The position numbers and the translations under genes are program-made. Source: Bipolaris cookei (taxonomy: Eukaryota > Ascomycota > Dothideomycetes > Pleosporales > Pleosporaceae). From it: 64,000 nt of DNA. The stretch lies in NCBI GenBank assembly GCA_002286855.1, contig NRSV01000038.1, positions 287,174 to 351,173 of the forward strand. Direction: 5' to 3'. A model generated the notes under the pieces. It had not been told where the DNA came from. It saw nothing but the letters and a program-made list of their open reading frames with translations, and made no database searches. Position 1 is the stretch's first letter; each line of letters starts with the position of its first letter. Shown here in pieces: positions 33,719-44,751 of the stretch.

Positions 33719-34881
33719 TCACGAAAATAACCCCACCCTCCTCCTCACCTCATCTCCTTTCACCCCGCCCACCCAACTCGCCCGCTCCTTCACACACACC
33801 TCCCTCGTCGGCCTCAACGCGCCCTCGACAAGCCCCACATCATCCACCGTACCCAGTCGTACAATCGCACAACCGGGAAACGCAGCACCGACCCTATACA
33901 TGTTCGACCCGCAAATCTGACAGAAAAATGTGGTGGAGCCATGGCTCGAAGGGATAGACACGGGTTGCGAGAAGGAAGAGAGGTTTGATGTTCCGCGGAG
34001 ATGTTTTAGATAACTATCCCACCGTTAGCACCAGTATTTTCAATCCTATGTATCGATCTTTCTGATTCGGGGAAACGTTGAAAAAGGGGTATAGGAAGGG
34101 TAAAAGGGGGAAATACGTACTCGTCTTTAATAGCAATACTCGCCTCCGCCCCACCCTTCCTGCAATCACCGCAATAACACACAAACGACGCTACGAGACC
34201 CGGTGTAGTTATCGGAAACGCAAGGTGCACTGCGCCACAGAGACATGTTGCCTTTCCTTCTTGCGCCGCCGCCGGAGGCCCGCCTGAGGTACTTGAAGGA
34301 GACGTGAAGCCCGGGAGCCCGAAATACGGTGCAGTAATAGTCGTAGTAGTAGTTTCGACGGTGGCAGCGGGATCAAGCGTGCTGCGGTACGTACTGCGGC
34401 CCGGTGTGGCGGTCGTTGTGCTGGCACGGGTGCGGCGTGTGGAGGAAATGGGGGGAGGGTAGGATCGCAGTGTAGGATCTTGAGTTGCTGAGGCGGAGTA
34501 GTCTCTTTGGAAGGTGGGGAGTGCGGTTTTAGCTTCTAGTGTATATGTTGATGGTGGGTGTGGTGGTGGAGGCACTTGTTGTGTGCGTATAGAAGCGGAT
34601 TTTCTGCTTAATCGGCGGACGGAGAGTGAAGAGCGCATTGAGGAGTGCTTGGTTCCATTTTGTGATGATGGGACTGACGGTGGTGCTGCTGTCGCTGCTG
34701 CTGCTGTTGGGGATGACGAAGCGGAGGATGGGGATGGCGAGGGAGATGAAGAAGAAGATGTTCGAGTAGCACGAGGCGGAGGAGCAGTGCTACTCTTACT
34801 ACCGCTGCTGTCTGGTATTTCGAGATCGGGGTTTAGGACTCGTGTGACGTGCTTTACGCTGGCTGCTAGGTTGAACTTCAT
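33719..34881 (-). CDS. GFA/CENP-V-domain protein with a long disordered N terminus (two exons)
   Basis: The GFA fold binds zinc through conserved Cys; the founding member was linked to glutathione-dependent formaldehyde activation, but most fungal members have no proven substrate. Exons are 34881-34121 and 34013-33719, joined across a 107-bp intron (GTACGT, branch GCTAAC, end GATAG), 351 residues. The C-terminal domain shows zinc sites CLCGAVH, CYCGDCRKGG and FFCQICGSNMY, with SIPSSHGSTTFF between. The first 210 residues are low-complexity, rich in Ser, Pro, Thr and Ala with serial repeats such as SSSSSPSPSPSS. That is unusual for this small domain family and suggests an added regulatory region, or a start further downstream. 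Confidence 0.85.
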
Positions 34882-36093
34882 GGCTGACTACTTCGCATAC
34901 ACTCATACACACGGTGGTAGCAACAATAACAACACGCATGCAAAAATACCCAATTCCCTCTAAGCTGTGCGTGTATCAATATATCACGAAATATTCTGCG
35001 TGTAGTCGTGTGGACAAGGACGAACTAAGACTCGAAGCGCGCTACCTACTGGCTGACGAAGAGAAAAGGCTGGACTCGAAAAAAGTGGTTAACTGTGGAT
35101 GATAGGTTGTTTTTGAAAAGAGAGAGAAAGAGAGTATGTGCAACGCGCTGTGAGGGGAGGGCTGGACTCGGTTCTTTGGGTCCCCCCATTGCTACCCTTG
35201 TTTTTGGGGTAAGAAAACGTGCGTTTGCGCGTTTTGCTCGTGCTTCTTCTGTTGAGAGATGTGGGTTGAACCGGGATTTCGTCATTATGTTGGTTGTCTG
35301 CTGTTCCTGCGTCGGCTGGAGGACCCGGCTTTAGATTATCGGCTTTGGTTTTGGTAGGTGTATTTCCCGGTGGGCTTAGGTTTAGTATGTGGACTTAGTA
35401 GACACGGATTTGTACTATACTGGCTTGGCTTACAGCTTGATAGATGTTGCTGGATCAGATGGCTCCACAACCGCCTATCGGCAATGTCGGGTGGTATCTG
35501 CAGATGTAGGGATCCATCCTCCTCGGGAAGCGTGTGGAGAAACATGGGTATTTGCCGATCCACTTCTTTTCAGTTTCGTATCTCCATGCAAAAGTGCCGC
35601 ATGCTGTTTCCCAGAGAGTCGCATCCTGTTCGTCCTGCGAGATGTACTTTTCCCACGGTTCACTGTCTAACCTTATTTTGCATCACGCCATGAAACCAGC
35701 AGAAGCCATGGCCTTGTCGCAGTCGGTGCAGAGATACGTGAGTCTACCATTGTGATCTGAGCATGTGTCAAAGTTAGCTGTACCAAAATGTCATATGTAC
35801 GGCCCTACCGGGTTATTTTCAATTGTTCCGCACCACATGGCCTGAGAAGTGTATGTGACGTCTCCTGTAAATAGTGTGAGAAAATGGTAGATGTGTTCCA
35901 AATGAACTTTGACACACATGGGGGAATCTGGAGGACGTGATGGCGGTTGTCATGGCTTCCAAAAAGAAAACAGAGCCAGAGCCACAACTTAAAATAGATC
36001 TGCTTAGCATGAAACCATCCTACTAGCCCTCCTTTTGGATAATACCGGTACGGCTAGGGACAAGGGTTTAGTCTCTCGATTCTACTATACCCC
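34882..36093. other. Intergenic region with a broken zinc-binding reading frame
   Basis: About 1.2 kb. The left part is the GFA gene promoter. At about 35470-35780, minus strand, a frame with Cys pairs and one stop codon looks like a gene remnant (see findings). Nothing else supported. Confidence 0.45.
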
Positions 36094-37296
36094 TCACAAC
36101 CTACTTGCTTTCCCGTCTCCAAGACTAACAACCAACTTTCCAAACTGACTGGCATTCTTCATATCCTCAAAGAGCGTGTCGATCTTCTCGACATCCAATC
36201 CGTGCACACTGCGACTTACGACCGGCTTCATCTTTGTGTCGCGCACAAACTGGACCATTTCTGCAAACTCTTTGCGCGAGCCCATGGTAGAGCCACGGAC
36301 TTCGATGTTGCGCAGCACGGCGGACATGAGGAAGTCCATCTTGGGCGATATAGTCATGCCGTAGACGGAGATAACACCGCCGGCCTAGAGATAAATTCGT
36401 CAGTCTATAGAAAAGGGGGAATATGCAAAGTGAATAGCAACGAACCTTGAGAAGCTTGCTCCCAACCTTGACGACATCGCCCCCAGCGCCATCGACAATA
36501 GCATCAAGGTACGGCCTGTCCTTTGGCAATATAGCCTGCAGCTTCTTGTCCCAGTCTTTCTCCTTGTAAATAATACCGCCCTTGGCGCCCAACTTGACGG
36601 CCTTGTCGATCTTATCCTGGTTCCCGCTGGTGACGTAGATGTTGCATCCACGGGCGACAGCAAAAGACAGCACCATGAGGGCGACACCACCACCAATACC
36701 CGTGACCAAGATGTTCCTGCCAGCAATGGCATTACCGCTCTTGACCTGGAATGCACGCCATGCGGTCAGCCCTGTGAGGGGGAGCGCAGCAGCCTCTTCG
36801 TCATTCAAGTGCTCGGGGCATTCTTCTAGTTCCCCTGCGTCGAGCACGCACACGTCTTGGAGTGTGCCCACGGGATTGGCCTTGGTTCCGCCCATGATGG
36901 CGTACCCCTTTGGGTGCTCTGGCCCTTCGAGGTTGTCCTTCCAGCCTGTGCCGGGGTTCAGTAGGACGCGCTTGTTGAGCCATGGCTTGGCCGTCGCCGA
37001 AGAGCCTGTGTTTTTTACGATGCCGACGCCATCTGCGAGAAGAGGTACGCCAAAGGCTGTGCCGGGGTAAAGGTGTTGGCGGATAAAGAGGTCGCGGTGG
37101 TTGAGGGCGGCTGCTGTGAGGGTTATAACGGCCTGAGGTAGGAGACAGTTAGCTGGTGTAGTGGGCGAATGTGCGAGCAGGGAGCTATTACCTCATTGTC
37201 CTTGGGTGTAGGTTCAGGCACGGTGATTTTTTCCAACGGGTAGTAGACCTGTCCTGGCTCGCCTGGAACCTGCTTAATCACAATGGCCGAAGGCAT
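36094..37296 (-). CDS. Medium-chain dehydrogenase/reductase, zinc-type ADH superfamily (three exons)
   Basis: A cytosolic NAD(P)-dependent oxidoreductase of the quinone-reductase/YogA-like group is the likely role. Exons are 37296-37192, 37132-36446 and 36384-36094; introns of 59 and 61 bp keep frame, giving 360 residues. The GroES-like domain shows VITLTAAALNHRDLFIRQ and VPLLADGVGIV. The Rossmann domain carries ILVTGIGGGVALMVLSFAVARG, a variant of the usual GxGxxG loop, and YVTSGNQDKIDKAVKLGAKG. The four-Cys structural zinc lobe of classical alcohol dehydrogenases is not visible, which favours the quinone-oxidoreductase-like branch. The substrate is unknown. It lies 367 bp from the 3' end of the MFS gene transcribed in the same direction. 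Confidence 0.87.
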
Positions 37297-37663
37297 GGTC
37301 GCTAGCTTGTAAATCAAAGATGCAGAAGAAGATAATTCAATCAGCGGCAATCACAAAAGACGCGATACAGAGCTTGGAGGCGGACGGGGCAATCACCTCA
37401 TTTTCTCATGTCGACATGCGACTCAGTCATGTACGACAAGTGAGGATCGAACCGAGGTCGACGCGGCTTGTAAGGGTTCTCCACTGTGCGGGGAACGCCT
37501 ATGAGTTGCGGACTTTGTCCGGTCATAAGGTACTATGTACCAACTTCACGGCCACAACGGGTGCACGTTTATTTTTTTCGTATTGCGATCGTACTACGCA
37601 AGTTTTTCGAGTGATCATATCCTGCCTTGCGCACAAAATACCCTGACCGAATCCATGACCCGC
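37297..37663. other. Intergenic region, dehydrogenase promoter / MFS 3' flank
   Basis: About 370 bp. A sequence near 37440 resembles a tRNA T-loop but does not fold as a tRNA. No gene seen. Confidence 0.5.
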
Positions 37664-39386
37664 TTAAGCCTTCCATCGGAAAGATGGGTGTCTCCAGTCG
37701 AGGTCCTCAATTTCCGCTTGGGATTTGCCTGCCAATTCTGCTTCGACGTCCACATTCTGTCGCTTATTGTTACTCTGCTTCATCCAGAATAGAAGCAAGA
37801 TACTCGAAATCAGAATCATGCTGCTGGTGGCTAGATTAAGCCCGTTGCCAATGGGATAATTCGGCCCATCGCTCGGCAGGAAACTCCATGTCGAAATCAG
37901 CCCGCCAATGTTACCAAGCATAACTACAGTGCCTGAGAATACGTGTTAATAGTGATTCTATGTTGAATTCATGACTCGAGCAACTCACCAATGGCAGACG
38001 CCCTTGCCGTGTCAGACACAACGTTGGCTGAAGCTTGCGCATTGCACAGCGCGCCAAAAGAAAAGGCTCCTGAAGCGATCAAGAAGGTAGCTCCGTAGCG
38101 TACTTGACCATCTTTGCTTGCCAAGAACATAATATAGCCCACCATCATGAAAGGCGCTCCGATGATGAAGAAGATCATACGCCTGTCGAATCGCCCGCTG
38201 AGGAATGGTAGGAGAACCGTGAAGAATGCCCCTACAATATATGGCGGAACTGTGTAGAGCTGCTGCGAGACAGCCGTCTTCGTTGGATAGATTGTACGGA
38301 CAATGGTGGGCGCAAAGAAAGCCAGGCCCTGCACAGTGATGTTGTCCAGTAGGAAGATGAAGGCCGTGGTCAATACCACAGGATTAAGAATTCCGCACAT
38401 AAACTTCTTCTTATCCACCTTGTCAAGCACCTCGTTCTGACCCACGCGCTCAGACTTGACACGAGCAATTGCCAATTCCTTCTCTTCCCGTGTCAACCAG
38501 CGTGCAGTTTCGGGTCGATCCGTAAGCGTGAAAAAGGAAATGATTGCAAGTCCACACGTAACGATTCCCTCAATGGCGAAGATCATTCGCCATCGTGTTA
38601 GAGATCCAAACGAATCTAGGGTTAAGATGGCTGACGCGAGAAGACCGCCAAACGCGCCAGCAAGGGGTGCCATGACTATGTAAAGGGACAGCCTGAATGC
38701 AAGTTCAGAGCGGCGGTACCATCGCGATAGATAGTATGCGATACCGGGCAGCATGCCAGCTTCAAACATACCCAGTATAAACCGGACGCCTGATACCTCG
38801 GCTTTGGTATCCACGAAGGCTGTTGCTGTCGAGGCTGCACCAAAGCAAAGCGAGATGATAGGAATAACTACATTGGAGTTATTAGTACTTTACTGCCAAT
38901 GCCGAGTCGTAGAAGTAATACGCACACCACCCGGGACCCATCCATTTGCAAGCCATATTCGACGGAATTTCGAAAACAATGTAGCTGATATAGAAGACGG
39001 ACAAGACAGAGTTATAATCATGTCCCTTCAGATGGAGGTCCTTTTCCAGGCCGGCCAGGCGTGCATTTCCAATGTTTGCTCGGTCGATGAAGCAGAAGAG
39101 GTAGAGGAGAGCGACTGTGGGAATAATGTACAGATCGATTTTGAGTTTCAGCCGCGCTTCAGCCTTCTTGTCAAAATTGAACAAGGGCTCTCCATAGCTA
39201 TATTACTCGTTAGAAAACAAAACACGCAAATTCGATACAGCGATTGGGCACCTACGCGTCTGTGGTAGCATGGCCATGAGCAGCCACTTCGTGCGGAAGT
39301 TTGGACTTGAGGTCTTCTTGCTGGCTGGGCGAGTACCGCCCAGCCTCGTACTTTTCAGGCATATAATCGGCCTGAGCTGGAGCCAT
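37664..39386 (-). CDS. MFS transporter, allantoate/nicotinate permease family (four exons)
   Basis: The anion:cation symporter branch of the major facilitator superfamily (yeast Dal5, Tna1) imports small carboxylates or vitamins across the plasma membrane. Exons are 39386-39256, 39197-38926, 38867-37989 and 37932-37664, giving 516 residues in frame. A typical cytosolic N terminus precedes KLKIDLYIIPTVALLYLFCF and IDRANIGNARLAGLEKDL, the family signature. NMACKWMGPGW and RFILGMFEAGMLPGIAYYLS with WYRRSE are also characteristic. Around twelve hydrophobic segments are visible. The second-intron donor is the less usual GTGCGT, chosen because only it keeps the frame across GPGW/FIPIISLCFG. The substrate cannot be assigned. 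Confidence 0.9.
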
Positions 39387-41298
39387 GGTGAAGGCAGGGA
39401 GTTTTGTTGAAGAAAGTAAGAGAGAGAGACAAAGTCATTTCCTCTTGCTGCCCATGCCAGATCGCAATGCCGCAATTTCGCTTTATAGTTTGACTCCAGC
39501 ACTGCCGGGGCCCTGCCTAATCTCACCGTACTGTCAGCAGCATCCCTTGTCGGACCGTGAGGGTGCCAAGAGCCGTAGCTGGGGAAGACTAGATCCTTTC
39601 CGGGTGAAGCGTGACGCTTATCGACCCACCCGGCCAATACGTAAAACCCTCCCTAGACGTAACTACGATCGAAGGAGGGTCTAGGTCAACCGCTGTCAAC
39701 AACCCCGTTCAAACTTGTCACCTGCTAGTAATGTCGGAATCTGAGTTGAAGCTTTTCTTCTCCGCTCGTTCACACAGTAAATCTCTTCGTTCGGTTGCGT
39801 TCCAACATTGCTTCCCGTACGTACGTACCCCGCAGCGCCACCGAGCCTTGGTTCTGTGGAGCGAGGAGCCAGTGAAAGTTCCATGCGCTGGACCAATCGG
39901 CCAAGAGTTGGCGTATAGTCTGTGTGAAAAAGCCTTCCCTTATTCCAGCTGGATGACTAGCGCTTTGACATGGACCGGACGATAAGAGGCAGTTTGACAT
40001 GTGCATGTTGTCGCAATGTGTTCCATGGATATGGGCTACCCACATTGGGAAAGCTTTAAAATGCCCACAGCTGAGTATTGACTGAGGAGATATCGTACTT
40101 ACTACAAGTATCTATTGAAATATTATTAAGCAGCCGAGGGCATTGTGGTTTCTCGATAGCTAGTACGATTCATGTGAAAGCACGGGCTCTGGGGTAACTG
40201 CCGATTAAGTGTGTACTATATTAACGTCGTTATTATCAATTACTCTTTTAATGATTGAGCACAATACATACACTCGTTCGTGCTGTCTCTATAACACCAA
40301 CAGACTCATCGTCGCATGCGTTGTCACTGAAAGTAACACAGAGATGGCCCACATAGTGAGAAGCGCCTCAGGTTAGTCTATGTAGGGTATGCGCTCCTCC
40401 CGGGACGTACCGACAGATCGCCCCGAATTGACAGGAAATCTGCCGCCGCCGGTCATTCCCCCTAGCGTGACATGTCTACGTGCCATAGAATGCCTTCTCC
40501 TACCTCACGTCAGCGAGTGTGATTCGATAAGCGAATTTTCCCTTAACCTAGCCATGATTACCAAGTCAGCATTCTCGGGTCATTTGCCTGGATGCTGCTA
40601 AGCAATCTGCTGGCAACGGGAAGAATGTCGACTTAGGCTGTACTAAGGTTTGATACGGATGCATTCACTCTCTGAAACAGAGTCTAGACCCTTACTTGGC
40701 TCCTGATACCTTCAACTGTGTAACGAGTTGTCTTCTTGTAAGGGTTTGTTGGCTTTTGGGTATTCTTTACTTTTTCACCAGCACATGCTGAACCTGAACC
40801 ATACATATGAGAGCAACAATCCTAGAATCGCAAGTAAAGATCGGCTGAGGAAGATGAAGCTCTGCATCAGGACGGCACAGAATTGCATACACGCTCAAGT
40901 TGCTTCAGGAGCCGTATCGCCAGATACAAAAAGCACATGGATTGTGGACATGGTGAATACTTGATGCGGCGGCAGGAGCTCGCATGGTTGACAATATGTC
41001 GAGGCTAGTTGGTAGACTGCTAAAACTACGAAGAGGAGCCGCGAGGCTTGAGGCTTGATGTGTAGTTCTACAAGGCCAACAACGGTGCTCATGTAGAAGC
41101 TGACAATCAGGGTATCTCGTAATGTGACCAAGTGCGAATGCGCCCGGCAAGACAAGGTTGTCGACGACGACTGCCATTACAGTCCTGCAGTGTTGTGCCC
41201 GAATATCACTGTAACAACGTCGCCCTGGGTCGACCGGTCGGTGGGTCTATGCATGGCATGTACCATCGGGCAAAGCAACCGGATGGGCATGAGACCGT
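39387..41298. other. Gene-poor intergenic region
   Basis: About 1.9 kb. The left 300 bp are the MFS promoter. Only short unsupported frames and no clear transposon ends were found. The right end is the LSM4 3' flank. Confidence 0.5.
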
Positions 41299-41809
41299 TC
41301 AAGCACCACCACCACCGCCGCCGCCACCACCTCTGCCACGACCACGTCCTCTGCCCCTCGTCCCTCTACCTCCCCCGCCACGATCGCCGCGGTGGTCTCC
41401 TCGCCCATGCATGCCGCCTCCTCGTCCGCCCCGGTTCGCTTGGTCCTTGGCCTGTTGTTCTTTTACAATGTCGACAATCTCGTCGGGTACTCGTAGGTAT
41501 TTTATCTTGGCTCGTGTTAGTCTCGCGCTGGCTTGGAAGGGAGGTGTAGACGTGCTGTGCTGCCGCGAACATAGATCTCTGGCAGCCTCATGAACTTGTC
41601 GCCATCTGCGCTTGTTTGTACAACCTCTCGCAGGGTAAGGTTCATCCAAGTGTCGCAGTTGACCAGGAGCCCATTGAGTGTCTCGCCGCTCTTGAGCTCA
41701 ACGAGCATTGGGTGGCCGGTCGCGGCCGTGAGAAGGCCCAAGGGAAGCTGGCATGCGAGTCAGCCAAGTTGCGAGAGAAGGCAGCGCGACTCCGGGAAGG
41801 ACATACCAT
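41299..41809 (-). CDS. LSM4: U6 snRNA-associated Sm-like protein LSM4 (three exons; last intron uncertain)
   Basis: LSM4 is a subunit of the LSM1-7 ring (mRNA decay) and the LSM2-8 ring (U6 snRNA stability). The first coding exon is just ATG (41809-41807), followed by a GTATGT donor. Exon 2 starts at 41747 with LPLGLLTAATGHPMLVELK and holds both Sm motifs (NGLLVNCDTWMN; FMRLPEIYVRG). The last exon encodes IKYLRVPDEIVDIVKEQQ and a Gly/Arg tail ending in a run of Gly. The only GT...AG solution keeping frame is 41551-41511, a 41-nt intron that adds three extra residues before IKYLRVP, so that junction is doubtful. With it the product is 136 residues. The gene diverges from the membrane-protein gene at 42144. 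Confidence 0.88.
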
Positions 41810-42143
41810 GGCGCTGGGCGATTCAATTGGTGTAGACGCGTTGTCAAAGTGGGAGCAGGCGGCGAATATCACGGCCCTCGACTCACTGCATCATGCTGCT
41901 GGCCCAAGTGTGGGTCAGGGGCTTGGCGGAACAGCCACAAACACGTGACCCGCTGGACGCCTCGAATCGTGGCTGAATCGCGAGCAGTCGTCTCAGACGT
42001 CTAAGCCACGCCAGTGCTGACGGTAGCGACTGGTGCCTGATTCTCTGGACACACTTGGGACCAACTGTCCCATCGTCCGGGCCTCCCTCTTTAGTTCTCC
42101 TGCCCCCTTCTCTGGCCGTGGTTGTCTCGGCCGTCCGATCGTG
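41810..42143. promoter_or_regulatory. Divergent promoter, LSM4 / type I membrane protein
   Basis: 334 bp between divergent start codons. No clear element was recognised. Confidence 0.4.
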
Positions 42144-44145
42144 ATGCCTTGGTTCAGGTCAAAGGTGCTTACAGCGTGCGCGTGGGCGGCTCCTGTGCTC
42201 ACCGCCGTCCTACCCCACTCCCATGGTCGAGCTGCTCGAGCAGAAGACAGCCTGTTGCATCTCGGTATGCTCCTCTCTTATACTACATACATAGCCATCC
42301 GCCTTTTGCCATGTCTAGGCAGTTACTGACCAGGTGTTACTACTTGCAGACTTGCAGCACAATTACGCGCAAGCAACCTTCAGCGTCCCATGCATTGGCT
42401 GTCTTGGCCCGGCTCACACGGACCCGAATGACGAGTCTCTAGTAAGGTCCACTTCAGGCAACTAGACACCACCGTCCCACCTGCTGACCCGCGCCCCAGA
42501 TTCTGAGCTTCACCAGCCATGCCCAAGATGACCCTTGCGGCTCTTCCAACGTTACCCTGAACGGAGTACATCTTCCTCAGGAGTGGTCCGGAGACTTTGC
42601 CTCCGGCTCGGGCTCCTACCAGGCTCTCACCCACCTCACACAGAATGAACGGTTTTTGCAGCGCGCCTTGGATCTCGAATGGAAGACGGCCTGTCTTCAC
42701 GGCCACAGAGAGACAGAAGCTGCACAAGTCCTGACAGTTAACATCAAGGCCATTGACGGCAAACCCCTTGACATACCCTCTGGTTTTACTATTTCTTTCA
42801 AGCAGCACACCTCACCTCCGTTGCTGCTTAGGCTCGAGTCTGCCCCGGACCCTTCTGCAAGCAACATAGACGTCGCAGAATCTTGGCGCGAACCGCCCCA
42901 GGCTCTGCGTCTTGTCGTCTCTGACAACGTCGAGGGCTCACCTCTCGCGACTGGGGCTCAGTCCTTAGAGGACGATATTCGCCAACTAAGAGCGCTTGAA
43001 AGTGAACTTGAAGTACTCCAATCACTCATCGCCGAGCAGAAGAAGCACATTCATTCGCGGTTGAGAAAAGAAGTGCATAACGTCTCACAAGAACTGAGTA
43101 ATTGTGACGGCATTTCTTGCATCTTCAAGACTGTTGCCCACAAAGCCATCGGTGCGTGGAGAGTAGCATATATCCGCTACAAGCCTGGCCAAAAGCCAAT
43201 AACCATGGGCCGTCCAGAGCATATTTTCCCCCAGGCACATGATCATGTTGCACAAGTGGCACAGGTTTCTGATGATAGCTTGAGGGTTAGCACACCGACC
43301 CCTCAAGCATACAAAGCGGAAGCAGTATGTTGATCATTTCCTTATCTTCGTCCAAGATCCAAATTGACACGCCCTAGGTTGAACTTCCACCAAGACCTAC
43401 CAAAGAATCATCTTTCGTTTTAGCTATAGAAATCACCTTTGGCATCCTTTGTTGCGGCTGTATCTTCACCGCAATCCGCCACCAATGTAGCAGCCTTCGA
43501 ACACGTACTGAACGTGCTGCTGCCCGGGAAGAACGCCTCAACGCTCGTGCCTATCGCCGAGCAGCGCGTCAGCATGCATGGAGCAAGTGGTGGCGTGGTA
43601 ACTGGGCACGGAGGGACAGTGAGCGCATTGCTGACTACGAAGAGAAAAGAGCCCTCATCTCCGAGCAGGAAAGCGTGCTTGAAGATGCGATGCAAGAAGA
43701 GATTCGGCAATTGAGGGCAGCACACGATGTTGTCAATGATCTTGTGAGAGACGCCGAAGAAGGCAGAAGTATCAATCATCCTCCTTTCACTTACCAACGG
43801 GAACGAACTCAGGCGCCCTTCTCTCCGCTATCAACAGCATCCACGTACCCTCCCACATCGCTTCCTGAGATACCTTCGCGACCACTGTCGCGGACCGAGA
43901 GTCTGCCAAGTTATCGTTCAGACACGCCCACGGAGCCACCTGGCTATGATTCTGACCGAGACATGTCTGAAGTTGTCGCTAATGGCTTCCACCAGTATGC
44001 TGCCGCATCCACGACATCCGAAGTGAGCTCCCACTGGACACCCGACAGTAGTGTTGTCGACGTGAGCCCCAGGCCCAGTGCAGAGACTCTTAGATACCCC
44101 GTGAGCGTCTACACTCTGGATGAGGAAGAGTCAGACGATGATTGA
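42144..44145 (+). CDS. Type I single-pass membrane protein of unknown function (four exons)
   Basis: Exons are 42144-42264, 42350-42441, 42500-43324 and 43378-44145; every join keeps frame, giving 601 residues. The start MPWFRSKVLTACAWAAPVLT looks like a signal peptide. The outer domain has several Cys (SVPCIGCLGP, DDPCGSSNVTLNG) and a potential N-glycosylation site, then a coiled-coil segment (LRALESELEVLQSLIAEQKK). One transmembrane span (FVLAIEITFGILCCGCIFTAI) is followed by a basic stop-transfer stretch, a second charged helix (DYEEKRALISEQESVLEDAM) and a Ser/Pro-rich acidic tail. I do not recognise the family. The layout suggests a surface protein with a cytoplasmic tail. Confidence 0.75.
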
Positions 44146-44751
44146 AGACTTTGCATTTTGGGGCCCGCAATGGCACCCTCAGCCCGTCTTTGGTTATCCA
44201 TACCAGTCACCAAATCCCGGTCTTGACGCTTCATACCTATACACTCTGTTGTCTACATACAATTAGATCTGCATAACTTGCAATTCGAGCAACCCGCACA
44301 AAAGAATCCTGCATGGATTCCGATCCTTAAAGTCGTATTCTGCTTTGCAGATATGGCCCCGAAAGGCACACTTGAGACTGTCATTTCCAAGGCCAAGCAA
44401 CCAGGAGGAGAGGGTATTTCCCCATGACAGCATCGTCGGATAGTCCGAGGACGCTATCCACTAATATCATTACTGCCCTCGTGTATTATAATGTTGGCGT
44501 TTTGTTGTTTCTGGCAAAGGACTGCAGCATGCATTTTTTTTTCTTGAGCGTACCGCCGAGCCGCATATCTCTTTGTTTGGCCGTACATTTCAATGAGGAT
44601 CTCTGTTGCATATACACAACAGGTCGGTCATACATCTAGTCAACTATTTTTGTTGTTGTTCAAGACAATGTTATACAATGCAATTGACACCACTAGCAGC
44701 GGATTTATCTACGGTTATACAGACGCCCTCTCCAATGATCCATGATTTGCT
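44146..44751. other. Convergent 3' flanks
   Basis: About 600 bp between the type I membrane protein and the uS4m gene. No gene seen. Confidence 0.5.

Noticed and set aside
37420..37460. tRNA-like T-loop (GGTTCGATCC on the minus strand)
   Set aside because: The flanking bases do not pair as a T stem, and no acceptor stem or anticodon arm could be found.
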